In this document: piece by piece, positions 16,725 to 25,628 of the stretch
How positions within the stretch are numbered: the stretch's first letter is position 1
Layout: every line of letters starts with the position of its first letter
Assembly (NCBI RefSeq): GCF_003820355.1
Contig: NZ_RPOK01000002.1
Span: 620,001-684,000 of the forward strand
Reading direction: 5' to 3'
Origin: Paralteromonas sediminis
GTDB taxonomy: Bacteria; Pseudomonadota; Gammaproteobacteria; Enterobacterales; Alteromonadaceae
Length of the DNA stretch: 64,000 nt
Notes under the pieces: model-generated
Databases searched by the model: none
Told to the model about the DNA's origin: nothing
What the model saw: the letters and a program-made list of their open reading frames with translations, nothing else
Made by a program: the position numbers and the translations under genes

Positions 16725-18473
16725 AATTCCTTCCCGTCTTGGGTCAGCGCCACCAACCAATGTACCATTGATTATTTGAATACCATGTAGGCCACTGTTT
16801 AAATCACCAATGCGTATTTTGTGTCCTTTGGCTTCAAGGGGAGCTTGGAGCGATTCCATCACAGTGCCCTTCTCTAGCGTGGTGTAATCATTTCTGTTAG
16901 TGAGTTTAGGCATGTTAATGGCTTGCTGAATATTCAGATCCCAATCGATCATGCCAATCAAAGTTTGTGCTACGTAACTGATAATCCGACTACCACCTGG
17001 TGATCCCACCACAATACTCAAATCACCTTTATCGTCAAACACCATTGTTGGGCTCATCGCACTGCGAGGGCGCTTACCGGGTTCGACTCTATTCAACACA
17101 GGGCGATTACCTCTGGACGGAGAAAACGAGAAGTCAGTTAGCTGGTTATTAAGCAAGAAGCCCCCAACCATCAATCCAGATCCGAACATAAACTCAATAC
17201 TCGTGGTCATTGATACCGCGTTGCCCTCTTTGTCGACAATAGAGATATGACTGGTGTTGGGTAGCTCTAAGCTCATGCCTTCACGCCACTGGGCCTGAAT
17301 ATGCGGTTCACCTGGCCGCATTTTGCGCCATCTTTTGTCAAGACCAATGCCCTCTGCACGTCGGGAAAGATATGCATCATTAACCAGAGCCGCTGAAGGC
17401 ACACGGGTAAAATCGCTGTCAGCAATAAATGCGTTTCTGTCTGCATAGGCCTTTGCCGTTGCTTGGCTATAGAGATGAGCAAATTCAACGCTATTGTAGG
17501 TATACTGGTTTATTGGGAAAGTTTCTAACATAGACAATATTTGGAGCACGTTGATCCCGCCCGAACTTGGCGGTGCCATGCCACATAAGCGATAACCCCG
17601 ATAGGTACCACAAATGGGTTCACGCTCAATGACGTTGTAATTAGCCATGTCTTCCACGGTCAAATTGCCAGGGTTAATAGAGGCATTTTGTACCGCCTGT
17701 GCTATTTGCTTGGCAATTTCACCTTTATAAAAATAGTCCGTTCCCTGTTCTGCCACACCCTGAAGGGTTTTTGCCAGTCGTGGATTACGACGTTTGCTAC
17801 CTTCTGCAAGTGGCATACCAGCAGGGTAGAAATAGCTTGCACTGGCAGGAAATTCCAAAATGCCTTTGTTGAGTTCCATGGACAACAAACGATGCAGTCG
17901 CTCCGAAACAGTGAACCCTTTTAGTGAAGTATCGATTGTGTCTTCAAACAATACCGACCAATCTAGTTTGCCAAATTTTTTGTGTGCATGTTCAAGCCCT
18001 GCTAATACACCGGGTACCCCTACGGACTTACCGCCAATAACGGCATCAATCCACTTCATGGGGTCATTGCCATCCATAAACCAATAAGGATTGACCTGTG
18101 AAGGCGCCATCTCACGAGCGTCTATAGTGTGCAGTGTCTTTGTTTTATTATCCCAATACAGGATAAAGGCCCCGCCACCGATACCCGATGACTGCGGTTC
18201 AACTAGGGTCAGCATGGCTTGCACTGCTACCGCAGCATCTATCGCATTACCGCCCTGCTGAATAATATTCTTACCTGTCCATGATGCATAAGGATTGGCA
18301 GCAACCACCATGAACTCTTGTGCAGTAAACGCGGCTTTTTGATTAAACCCCGTTGCAGCTTCAGGCTCTCTGTCTTCCCGCTTTACTTTGTTTTTATCGT
18401 TGGCATAAGAAAATGGTGCAGAGCCTAACAGGATGACAGACACAATAAAAATTACATTGATAACTCTGAGCAA
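16710..18473 (-). CDS. ggt: gamma-glutamyltransferase (glutathione hydrolase), periplasmic
   Basis: The enzyme cleaves the gamma-glutamyl bond of glutathione and transfers or hydrolyses the glutamyl group. The 587-residue precursor has a signal peptide (hydrophobic residues 3-22, cleavage near FSYA-ND). It should self-cleave before Thr407 in the sequence LPNTSHISIVDKEGNAVS, where that Thr becomes the N-terminal nucleophile of the small subunit. GSPGGSRIISYVAQT near residue 500 and LLNNQLTDFS are conserved in the family. Length fits (E. coli 580). The gene is divergent from the rhombosortase gene. Confidence 0.95.
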   Translation of the reverse strand: MLRVINVIFIVSVILLGSAPFSYANDKNKVKREDREPEAATGFNQKAAFTAQEFMVVAANPYASWTGKNIIQQGGNAIDAAVAVQAMLTLVEPQSSGIGGGAFILYWDNKTKTLHTIDAREMAPSQVNPYWFMDGNDPMKWIDAVIGGKSVGVPGVLAGLEHAHKKFGKLDWSVLFEDTIDTSLKGFTVSERLHRLLSMELNKGILEFPASASYFYPAGMPLAEGSKRRNPRLAKTLQGVAEQGTDYFYKGEIAKQIAQAVQNASINPGNLTVEDMANYNVIEREPICGTYRGYRLCGMAPPSSGGINVLQILSMLETFPINQYTYNSVEFAHLYSQATAKAYADRNAFIADSDFTRVPSAALVNDAYLSRRAEGIGLDKRWRKMRPGEPHIQAQWREGMSLELPNTSHISIVDKEGNAVSMTTSIEFMFGSGLMVGGFLLNNQLTDFSFSPSRGNRPVLNRVEPGKRPRSAMSPTMVFDDKGDLSIVVGSPGGSRIISYVAQTLIGMIDWDLNIQQAINMPKLTNRNDYTTLEKGTVMESLQAPLEAKGHKIRIGDLNSGLHGIQIINGTLVGGADPRREGIAVGQ

Positions 18474-18601
18474 ACGCTATACCTCTTACTTCTGACCTGT
18501 TTTTGCTGTCTTATTTATCAGCGATAGAATTCGCACATTATCACACAAACACGTGTGCTTTGTTATGATATGTAGCAAATCAAATAGAAAACAGAATAAC
18601 T

Positions 18602-19207
18602 TTGAATTCGTTGCATTTACCCCTTAAAAAACATCAAATTGGCCCAGTATTGCTCATGCTTGTTATGTGCGTGATTTTTTTTGCCGTTCAGGAGTATGTC
18701 ATTGCGTGGTTTGACTACTCGCGGGCTGGTGTTAACAAGGGGGAAATATGGCGTTTTTTTTCTGCACATTTGTTACATACCAACGGCAACCATTTACTGC
18801 TAAATGGCGCGGGTTTGCTGTTACTGTGGGCTTTACACGGTGATTATTATAATGCACCGCGCATTGCTGTTGTGTTTTTTTCATCGGCGTTAATTATTGC
18901 ACTGGGTATCCACTTGTTCACGCCTGAGCTGAGCCGATATGTTGGATTATCTGGTGTACTTCACAGTTTATTTGTCTGGGGAGCATTACAGGACATTCAA
19001 CACAAACGTAAAAGTGGTTACCTGTTGTTAGTGGGCGTGGCAATAAAAATTATCGCTGAGCAAATTCAGGGGCCGGATCAACGTCTAGGTGACTGGATTG
19101 ATGCGATTGTTGCCATAGATGCCCATCTTTATGGTGCATTGGCTGGTATTATCGGTTTTTTGATAACGCAATTATTCATGCGAAGAGAGACAGTAAAAAG
19201 GCGCTGA
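18602..19207 (+). CDS. rrtA: rhombosortase (rhomboid-family intramembrane protease)
   Basis: This 201-residue inner-membrane protein has about six hydrophobic segments and a rhomboid catalytic dyad: Ser in YVGLSGVLHSLFVWG (about residue 122) and His in AIDAHLYGALAG (about 182). The short rhomboid form, with AHLLHTNGNHLLLNGAGLLLLW near residue 60, fits rhombosortase, which processes proteins with a GlyGly-CTERM tail for surface or type II export. No such substrate is visible in this window. The TTG at 18602 is the longest start; an ATG at 18656 is a plausible alternative and would remove 18 residues. Confidence 0.85.
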   Translation: MNSLHLPLKKHQIGPVLLMLVMCVIFFAVQEYVIAWFDYSRAGVNKGEIWRFFSAHLLHTNGNHLLLNGAGLLLLWALHGDYYNAPRIAVVFFSSALIIALGIHLFTPELSRYVGLSGVLHSLFVWGALQDIQHKRKSGYLLLVGVAIKIIAEQIQGPDQRLGDWIDAIVAIDAHLYGALAGIIGFLITQLFMRRETVKRR

Positions 19208-19224
19208 AATTCGCGCCTTTTTTT
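19195..19224 (+). terminator. rho-independent terminator after rrtA
   Basis: AAAAAGGCGC / GCGCCTTTTT form a 10-base stem around an 8-base loop that contains the rrtA stop codon, followed by further T residues. It could also serve the convergent S9 peptidase gene. Confidence 0.85.
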
Positions 19225-19230
19225 ATTGGA

Positions 19231-21711
19231 CTATAACTCGTCTTCAAACAACTTATAAATTCGCCTGTATTCGTCCAACCAGGAACTGGGCTGCACAAAA
19301 CCATGCGGCTCAACAGGATAAATGGCTGTTTCAAAGTTGGTTTTTTCAAGCTCAATTAAACGCTGTACCAACCTGACGACATCTACGAAAAACACATTAT
19401 CATCCACCATGGGGGCATTCATAAGCAAAGGTTTTTCCAACCCTTCGGCAAAGTATATGGGCGAGCTACGCTCGTAAGCGATAGGGTCGACATCTGGCGT
19501 ATTAAGAATGTTCGAGGTGTAGGGCGTATTGTAATGCGCCCAATCAGACACGGGTCTTAGCGCTGCCCCTGCTTGGAAAAGATCCGGCTCATTGAACAAG
19601 GCCATAAACGTTAAGAAGCCACCGTAAGAGCCACCGTAAGTCCCGATGCGTTCGCGATCCACATTGGCATTTTCAACTAACCAATTAACCCCATCACGCA
19701 AGTCCTGTACTTCAGGCGTCCCCATTTGACGATAGATAGCGGTGCGCCAGTCTCTTCCATACCCCGCAGAAGCCCTGAAGTCCATGTCTAGCACAACATA
19801 GCCTTGCTGTACCAACATACTGTGGAACATAAATTCTCTGAAATAATTTGACCAGCCAAGATGGGCATTTTGCAGGTAACCTGCACCATGATTAAATACG
19901 ACAGCTTTGCGTGGTTCACCTTGCTTGTAGTCTTCTGGCAAGTATACTCGCGAGTAGATAGGTGCGTCGGTATGAGAAGACGGGATCGCTACTATTTTTG
20001 GCACAGACCACGGCATAGATTTAAAGGCATCACTTACAGTATCAGTGAGCTGCTTAGCAGGAGTGCTAGTTACAGCAGATGCCATGAACAGCTCGGGCGG
20101 CTGAGTCACTTTACTGTGCGTGAGCAACAACGTTTGTTCATCGGGGCTTAATTCGTAATCAATAAGACCGTTTAAGTCAGTCAGAGCCTGATGTTCGATG
20201 GTTTGAGTGTTAACGCGGTACACCTCGTAAATTCCAGGGTGCTTTTTATTGGCTACATAATAAATGAAATTATCATCATTGGTGGCGGTTAAGTTGTCGA
20301 CAACATAAGCCCCCGCCGTCAATGCAGTTACCTCGCCATTAACAGGCTTGATATACAAGTGACTGTATCCTGTATGTTCAGACAAAAAGTAAAGTGTTGG
20401 CGCATTGTTAAACCACTCGAAACGATTAAAACGATAATTTATCCAAGCCTCATCAGATTGACGGTGCTGTGTAATGAAGGTTTTATCTTCCAGATCGATA
20501 GTGGCTATCCAACGATCTTTGTTGTCCCAAGCTTCCAGCATCAAAGCGACATGCTGACCATTGTTGTGCCACTTTAGCGAAGGTTCTGTCCAGTACCAAC
20601 TTCTCAAAAGCGTAATGGGCCGTGGCAGGCGGTTTACTTCATAGGTTTCGCCCTTCGCTTCAGCGTTTTCTCTTTTCACATCAGCGAGCACATCTTCATT
20701 GTAACCAGGTAAGCTCTGATAACCGATTTCACTCAACTCACCCGTTGCCAGGTTCACGAGCCACACATGGTGATTCTCCGGTTGAGCATCAGCCACCCGC
20801 TGTCGTACGCTTACTGCAGCAATGCGGCCATCTTCCTGAATGTAATGCGGCATAATGTCGCTGTCATCACGAAAGTCCATGGTTTCACGACTGACAATCA
20901 CAGCATAATTAAGTGCTGGAGAGACGTTAGCAGCAATAAGTTCATGGTCTGCGGGAAGATACACTGGCTCATCTGAATAAGCACTATTCGCTTTTTTCAG
21001 CGCGCGCTGGTCATCAAACCTCACTTGTCTGTCTGCACGTGATTTTGCAATGTAGTCGATAAGCGCTATTTGTTCTTCGGCAATGTAATCTTCTGGCGGC
21101 TGAACGGCCTGCGGCTTGTCCGCAAAGGCCCAAGTTAACACGGTTTTTTCAACGCCCGTTTTAGGATCAATAACCACAATGCGATTACCTGACTGGGCAA
21201 GCAAGCGCTTGTCCGTCGTCCAGTCTAACCTTGCGTAATCCCCCCCTTTTCTTATCTGTAAGGGCGAGGCGTCTCTGTGTTTAACAAAAACGCTATCGGC
21301 GTACCGCCACACCAGCATATTGCCGTCTGGTGACAGTATACGTTCATCAGCATCGAATAAGTGCCGCGCCTCGTCTTCAATTGTTACGATTTGCTCATTA
21401 TTATCCGTTGAGATTCGATACCAGTCCCGCAATACTGAGCCTTGGGTTTTACGTTGAAAAACCATATGTTTTCCATCCAAAGACCAGCTAGGGTTTTCAG
21501 GTTGCCTACCTAGCCATTCTGGATCAGCCATAATCTGTTCAAGTGTGATAGCCTTATCTGAGTCAATTTTACTGACATCAGGTTGCATAACGGGGATCGG
21601 TGCTCGAATTTGTGAAGTCGCGTCGCCAACCGATTTGGCGGTTGAGGTACAGGCCATCAACAAACTTGTCGTGCCCGCGATCAGAGTAAGTAAACCAAGG
21701 GATTGCTTCAT
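19231..21711 (-). CDS. S9 family prolyl oligopeptidase-like lipoprotein
   Basis: This 826-residue precursor has a lipoprotein signal peptide (LLMACTST, Cys at residue 21). A long beta-propeller region follows (about 60-570, with WD/PD40-like repeats such as PENPSWSLDGKHMVFQR). The C-terminal alpha/beta-hydrolase domain carries the nucleophile motif GTYGGSYGGF (about 690), an Asp in NAPMVDDNVFF and the His in VEPHGF near the end. It probably degrades proline-containing or other short peptides in the periplasm. Family members are common in Alteromonadales. The start matches the signal peptide. Confidence 0.9.
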   Translation of the reverse strand: MKQSLGLLTLIAGTTSLLMACTSTAKSVGDATSQIRAPIPVMQPDVSKIDSDKAITLEQIMADPEWLGRQPENPSWSLDGKHMVFQRKTQGSVLRDWYRISTDNNEQIVTIEDEARHLFDADERILSPDGNMLVWRYADSVFVKHRDASPLQIRKGGDYARLDWTTDKRLLAQSGNRIVVIDPKTGVEKTVLTWAFADKPQAVQPPEDYIAEEQIALIDYIAKSRADRQVRFDDQRALKKANSAYSDEPVYLPADHELIAANVSPALNYAVIVSRETMDFRDDSDIMPHYIQEDGRIAAVSVRQRVADAQPENHHVWLVNLATGELSEIGYQSLPGYNEDVLADVKRENAEAKGETYEVNRLPRPITLLRSWYWTEPSLKWHNNGQHVALMLEAWDNKDRWIATIDLEDKTFITQHRQSDEAWINYRFNRFEWFNNAPTLYFLSEHTGYSHLYIKPVNGEVTALTAGAYVVDNLTATNDDNFIYYVANKKHPGIYEVYRVNTQTIEHQALTDLNGLIDYELSPDEQTLLLTHSKVTQPPELFMASAVTSTPAKQLTDTVSDAFKSMPWSVPKIVAIPSSHTDAPIYSRVYLPEDYKQGEPRKAVVFNHGAGYLQNAHLGWSNYFREFMFHSMLVQQGYVVLDMDFRASAGYGRDWRTAIYRQMGTPEVQDLRDGVNWLVENANVDRERIGTYGGSYGGFLTFMALFNEPDLFQAGAALRPVSDWAHYNTPYTSNILNTPDVDPIAYERSSPIYFAEGLEKPLLMNAPMVDDNVFFVDVVRLVQRLIELEKTNFETAIYPVEPHGFVQPSSWLDEYRRIYKLFEDEL

Positions 21712-21873
21712 GTCGTTGTCACTTTATTATTAATTATTTACGCAAGCATTATACTGCCTGTATTTCTTTTTCGGTCAAGGCTGGTCTTAAAATCTCTCCT
21801 ACTTATCGAGTGTTGCTTGATCCAAAATGCCAAGTTTGTATTACATAATGCAAACTCACTGAGGAATAAAAAA

Positions 21874-22419
21874 ATGAAGAAGTTAGTTTCTACCCTAGCC
21901 GTTGCTGTTGGCCTCTTGGGATCTGCATCTGCTTATGCCTGCCCTGATGCGTTAAAGTTTATGAAGCGCAAGCTAAACTCACAGGAAACAGTTAATTTGT
22001 GTCAGGCTTATGAAGGAAAAACTGTTTTAGTTGTTAATACAGCAAGCTTTTGTGGCTTTACGCCGCAATTTGAAGGATTAGAAGCCATGTATGATAAATA
22101 CCGCGAAAATGGTTTTGTCATTTTAGGTTTCCCCTCAAATGACTTTAACCAAGAAGCGGATGACGAAAGCAAAACCGCTGAGGTGTGCGAATTAACCTAT
22201 GGTGTCGAGTTTCCCATGTTTGAACCCACATCGGTTAAAGGCGACGACGCAGACCCACTGTTTAGAATCCTTGCCCGCGAAACTGGCGAATCACCTAGCT
22301 GGAATTTTAACAAGTACCTGATTAGCCGTGACGGCAAGACAATCAAACACTACGGCTCAAGAACGAAACCTTCTGACAAAGCGTTTGTCAGCGACATTGA
22401 AGCCGATCTCGCACTTTAG
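21874..22419 (+). CDS. exported glutathione peroxidase family protein
   Basis: This is a thiol peroxidase of the glutathione peroxidase family, 181 residues, with a signal peptide (MKKLVSTLAVAVGLLG...AYA, cleavage near residue 22), so it acts in the periplasm. The peroxidatic Cys is in VVNTASFCGFTPQFEGLE; the Trp of the catalytic set is in SPSWNFNKYLI. It is a Cys enzyme, not a selenoprotein, and most such enzymes use thioredoxin-like donors. The frame is open back to 21703, but the ATG at 21874 has GAGGAA in front and starts the signal peptide. Confidence 0.9.
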   Translation: MKKLVSTLAVAVGLLGSASAYACPDALKFMKRKLNSQETVNLCQAYEGKTVLVVNTASFCGFTPQFEGLEAMYDKYRENGFVILGFPSNDFNQEADDESKTAEVCELTYGVEFPMFEPTSVKGDDADPLFRILARETGESPSWNFNKYLISRDGKTIKHYGSRTKPSDKAFVSDIEADLAL

Positions 22420-22427
22420 GCGCCCAT

Positions 22428-22457
22428 AAAAAAGCCCCGCCAATTTGATGACGGGGC
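22428..22457 (-). terminator. rho-independent terminator for azoR (minus strand)
   Basis: GCCCCG / CGGGGC (22434-22439, 22452-22457) form the stem, and six A at 22428-22433 give a T tract when read on the minus strand. It lies about 90 bases beyond the azoR stop. Confidence 0.75.
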
Positions 22458-22546
22458 AAACAAGCACACTCAACTTGGAACACACTATAGCTTCATACAA
22501 CTGCTTCTCCGTGAAACAGTATTTGTATTTCACTAACTGCACTTAG

Positions 22547-23143
22547 TTAGTCAACAGTTACACCGATAAGTTCATCAATTTTTTCATTTGCTGAACGCAT
22601 TGCCTCTTGTGCTGACGCTTCACCCATCGCAAGTCCTTCTGCGTAAACGAAATTTACATTCTGAATACCAATAAAATTAAAAATATTTTTTATGTAACTC
22701 GTTTGAGTATCCAGCGGTGTACCTACATATTTTCCGCCTCTGGTCACAACCACTGTTACCGATTTATCAGTTAACAGTCCCTCAGGGCCTGCCTCAGTGT
22801 AACGGAACGTTTTCCCTGCTCTAACTACCCTATCAATCCACACACGAAAGGTAGAGGGTGAGTCAAAGTTATACATGGGCAAACCCAGAACAATGTGATC
22901 AGCCCACTCTAACTCACCAATTAACGAATCCGAGAGTGTCGCGTCATTGCCTTGAGGGGCATTTGACCAAGCTTGAAGCTCCTCACCCGACAAATGGGGT
23001 AAAGGCTGTTCAGCTAAATCCCGTTGTTTTACACTGATACCCGGGTTTCTCGTCAGTGTTTTGTCTACATAAGTTGAAACCAGTTGACGAGAATGGCTGC
23101 TTTTTCCGGTAATGCTGGTATTGATTATCAGTAAATGACTCAT
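22547..23143 (-). CDS. azoR: FMN-dependent NADH-azoreductase
   Basis: This is a flavodoxin-fold FMN reductase of 198 residues (E. coli AzoR 201). It reduces quinones and azo compounds by two-electron transfer from NADH. The FMN-binding start is LLIINTSITGKSSHSRQL, and the family motifs LGLPMYNFDSPSTFRVWIDR (about 97-116) and VVVTRGGKY (about 142) are present. The role is probably protection against electrophilic quinones. The gene is divergent from the FAS1 lipoprotein. Confidence 0.94.
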   Translation of the reverse strand: MSHLLIINTSITGKSSHSRQLVSTYVDKTLTRNPGISVKQRDLAEQPLPHLSGEELQAWSNAPQGNDATLSDSLIGELEWADHIVLGLPMYNFDSPSTFRVWIDRVVRAGKTFRYTEAGPEGLLTDKSVTVVVTRGGKYVGTPLDTQTSYIKNIFNFIGIQNVNFVYAEGLAMGEASAQEAMRSANEKIDELIGVTVD

Positions 23144-23358
23144 TGTGATTGCTCCTCAAATTTGATGTTTCATATTATGGGGCCGCTTATCAAACAGACC
23201 ATTACTTTAATTGGTGTGCATTATTCTAAATAGTAGAACGAAAGTGAAAGCTGCTAATGGAACGATAAACATTACGTAAATTTAATGTATCTAAATGCTT
23301 ATTTATCTCGTTATGAGATTTGTTGACTAACCCAAACAAACAATAACGAGGAAAGAAC

Positions 23359-25569
23359 ATGAACAGGAAATCACTACTACCCGCCTCGCTTCTGATTGCA
23401 GGTCTCATGGTAGGCTGCTCTTCAGATTCAAATGATTTACCGGAAGTTTCACCTCCGCCTCCACCACCGCCGCCACCACCTGCAACTACTATTGTTGACG
23501 TTGCAGCCAGCAATGAAGATTTTGAAACCTTGGTGGCTGCACTAGAAGCTGCGAACCTCGTGGAAACACTGGACGACGAAAACGCGACATTCACGGTTTT
23601 TGCCCCTACTGACGATGCATTTGCGCTGTTGGGCCAAGAAACCCTTGATGCGCTTCTGGCCGATCCAGAAAACTTATTAGCGCCGATCCTTACCTATCAC
23701 GTTTTAGATGGCGAGGTTGACGCAGATGCAGCGATTGCTGCTGCGGGCAGCACGGTCGAAACACTGAACGGAGCTTCCGTCGGGCTATCTTTGGCTGGTG
23801 ACGACTTGCTGGTTAATACCTCTACAGTGATTACTACAAATATCGAAACTGATAACGGTATTATTCACGTTATAGACGCTGTGCTCATGCCGCCTATGCC
23901 AACTGATGCCAGTGGTTCTACCATCGTTGATGTAGCATTGGCCGACGACAGGTTCGAAACATTGGTAGCCGCGCTAACGCAAGCTGACTTGGTATCGACA
24001 CTCGCTGACCCGGATGCAAACTTCACCGTATTTGCCCCGACTGACGACGCATTTGCTAAAATCGACAGTGACACCCTCGGGGCACTGATCGAAGACTTCG
24101 ATGCACTTCGCGCAGTATTGTTGCAGCATGTTGTGTTGGATGCTGCGGTAGACTCAGTCACAGCCTTTTCATTGGCAGGGACTGACGTTGAAACGGCTTC
24201 AGGTGCACTAATCCCAACAGCGATCAATCAAGAAACAGACACACTTACGATTGGTGGCGCTAACGTCGTGATAACAGACATTGTTACTGACAACGGCATC
24301 ATCCATGTAATCGATTCAGTAATTATTGGTGATGTTGAACTGCCAACACCAGCAACAACCATTGTAGACGTAGCGGCTGGTAACGAGAACTTCTCTACCT
24401 TGGTCAGCTTGTTACAAGCAACAGGCCTTGATGCTGCGCTAGATGATGCCAGCGCCGACTTCACAGTATTCGCGCCCACCAACGCTGCTTTCGATGCACT
24501 CGACCCTGAGCTATTCGCAGCACTTGGCGCAGATCCAGAGGCACTTTCAAACGTTCTCCTATATCATGTAGCTGAAGGCAGTGTCGCGTCAGATGCAGCT
24601 TTGATGGTCGCACAAGGTGATGACAGCCTAGTGGAAATGCTAAACGGAGAAAGCACAGCGCTATCACTCTCGGGCTCTGATTTATATATCAATACCTCTT
24701 TAGTATCGAGTACAGATATTATGGCCGACAATGGGATAATTCACGTGGTTGATCAGGTGATTGTTCCCCCCACCAGTATTGATGCGTCATCGCAGACTGT
24801 TGCTGAATATGCTGCAGGTAACGACAACTTCTCTACATTAGTTACTGCACTTGATGCAGCAGGCTTGGTAAGCGCCCTGGCTGACCCAGACGCAACGTTT
24901 ACTGTGTTTGCGCCTACCAACGCGGCGTTTGCAAAGATTGATTCCGACGCGCTCAATGCATTACTTGCCGATACGCCTGCACTCACCTCAGTATTACTAC
25001 AACACGTGATCAATACAGGCGCGATTAACTCTGTGTCAGCTTTTGCTGCGAACGGCAGCACCGTCAACACTATGGCTGACGAAGACGTTGCAGTAGATAT
25101 CGTCAATTTTGCCAACGCTACTAACGACATGACCTCAGAAGTAGCGTATGACACAAGTTCAGGTTTACTTGTTGGCGGCATGGGCTCATCACAGCCAGGA
25201 TTTACTTTGTATACCTTCGACAATGATCTTGGTGGTTCAGGCAGCGCCTGTGTGGATAGCTGCGCTGACGTATGGCCTCCGGTCATGGTGACCGACGGGA
25301 CAGTTTCAGGCGTACCCGGACTTGGTATGATTGACCGTGGTGATGGCAACATGCAGGCCACGTTCCAAGGACGTCCACTATACTTTTTTGCCAATGACGC
25401 CGCTGCTGGCGACACAGACGGCAAGGGGGTAAACGATGTATGGGACACAGTGGCGCAACCGCAAACTGCGTTGACCATTCAGGGTTCAATCGTCACTACA
25501 ACAGATGTAGTCACCTCTAACGGTATCATTCATGTTATCGATACTGTGATAACAGAAACGCTTGACTAA
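23359..25569 (+). CDS. lipoprotein with four FAS1 domains and a nested COG4315-like domain
   Basis: The 736-residue precursor has a lipoprotein signal (LLIAGLMVGCSSDS, Cys at residue 20) and a linker of ten consecutive prolines (about 32-41). Four fasciclin (FAS1) domains start near residues 43, 186, 333 and 478; each shows the TVFAPT-(D/N)-x-AF and DNGIIHVID hallmarks. In the fourth, an insert of about 115 residues (584-700) interrupts the FAS1 fold. It contains LYTFDNDLGGSG, CVDSCADVWPP and GRPLYFFAND, matching the 'secreted repeat' lipoprotein family (COG4315/Lipoprotein_15). FAS1 proteins are adhesins, so an outer-membrane cell-contact role is likely. AACGAGGAAAG precedes the ATG. Confidence 0.9.
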   Translation: MNRKSLLPASLLIAGLMVGCSSDSNDLPEVSPPPPPPPPPPATTIVDVAASNEDFETLVAALEAANLVETLDDENATFTVFAPTDDAFALLGQETLDALLADPENLLAPILTYHVLDGEVDADAAIAAAGSTVETLNGASVGLSLAGDDLLVNTSTVITTNIETDNGIIHVIDAVLMPPMPTDASGSTIVDVALADDRFETLVAALTQADLVSTLADPDANFTVFAPTDDAFAKIDSDTLGALIEDFDALRAVLLQHVVLDAAVDSVTAFSLAGTDVETASGALIPTAINQETDTLTIGGANVVITDIVTDNGIIHVIDSVIIGDVELPTPATTIVDVAAGNENFSTLVSLLQATGLDAALDDASADFTVFAPTNAAFDALDPELFAALGADPEALSNVLLYHVAEGSVASDAALMVAQGDDSLVEMLNGESTALSLSGSDLYINTSLVSSTDIMADNGIIHVVDQVIVPPTSIDASSQTVAEYAAGNDNFSTLVTALDAAGLVSALADPDATFTVFAPTNAAFAKIDSDALNALLADTPALTSVLLQHVINTGAINSVSAFAANGSTVNTMADEDVAVDIVNFANATNDMTSEVAYDTSSGLLVGGMGSSQPGFTLYTFDNDLGGSGSACVDSCADVWPPVMVTDGTVSGVPGLGMIDRGDGNMQATFQGRPLYFFANDAAAGDTDGKGVNDVWDTVAQPQTALTIQGSIVTTTDVVTSNGIIHVIDTVITETLD

Positions 25570-25583
25570 ATCATAAATGGTTG

Positions 25584-25613
25584 AAAAAAGGCGCCCCTAG
25601 GGGCGCCTTTTTT
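25584..25613. terminator. perfectly symmetric bidirectional terminator
   Basis: A 30-base perfect palindrome has GC-rich arms (GGCGCCCC) flanked by A6 and T6. It works in both directions, for the FAS1 gene and the convergent PLP-enzyme gene. Confidence 0.92.
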
Positions 25614-25628
25614 ATAACAAAGCCAGAT

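Noticed and set aside
21703-21873. 57-residue N-terminal extension of the glutathione peroxidase frame
   Set aside because: The extension is hydrophobic but the internal ATG at 21874 has GAGGAA ahead and begins a standard signal peptide.
23459-23484. Proline-codon run as a possible simple-sequence phase-variation tract
   Set aside because: The codons are mixed (CCT, CCA, CCG, CCC-like variation), so the DNA repeat is imperfect and slippage is unlikely.
24753-25478. 241-codon open frame antisense to the FAS1 gene
   Set aside because: It is a shadow of a Ser/Thr/Ala/Val-rich repeat protein. The product is low-complexity, with no ribosome-binding site or family resemblance.
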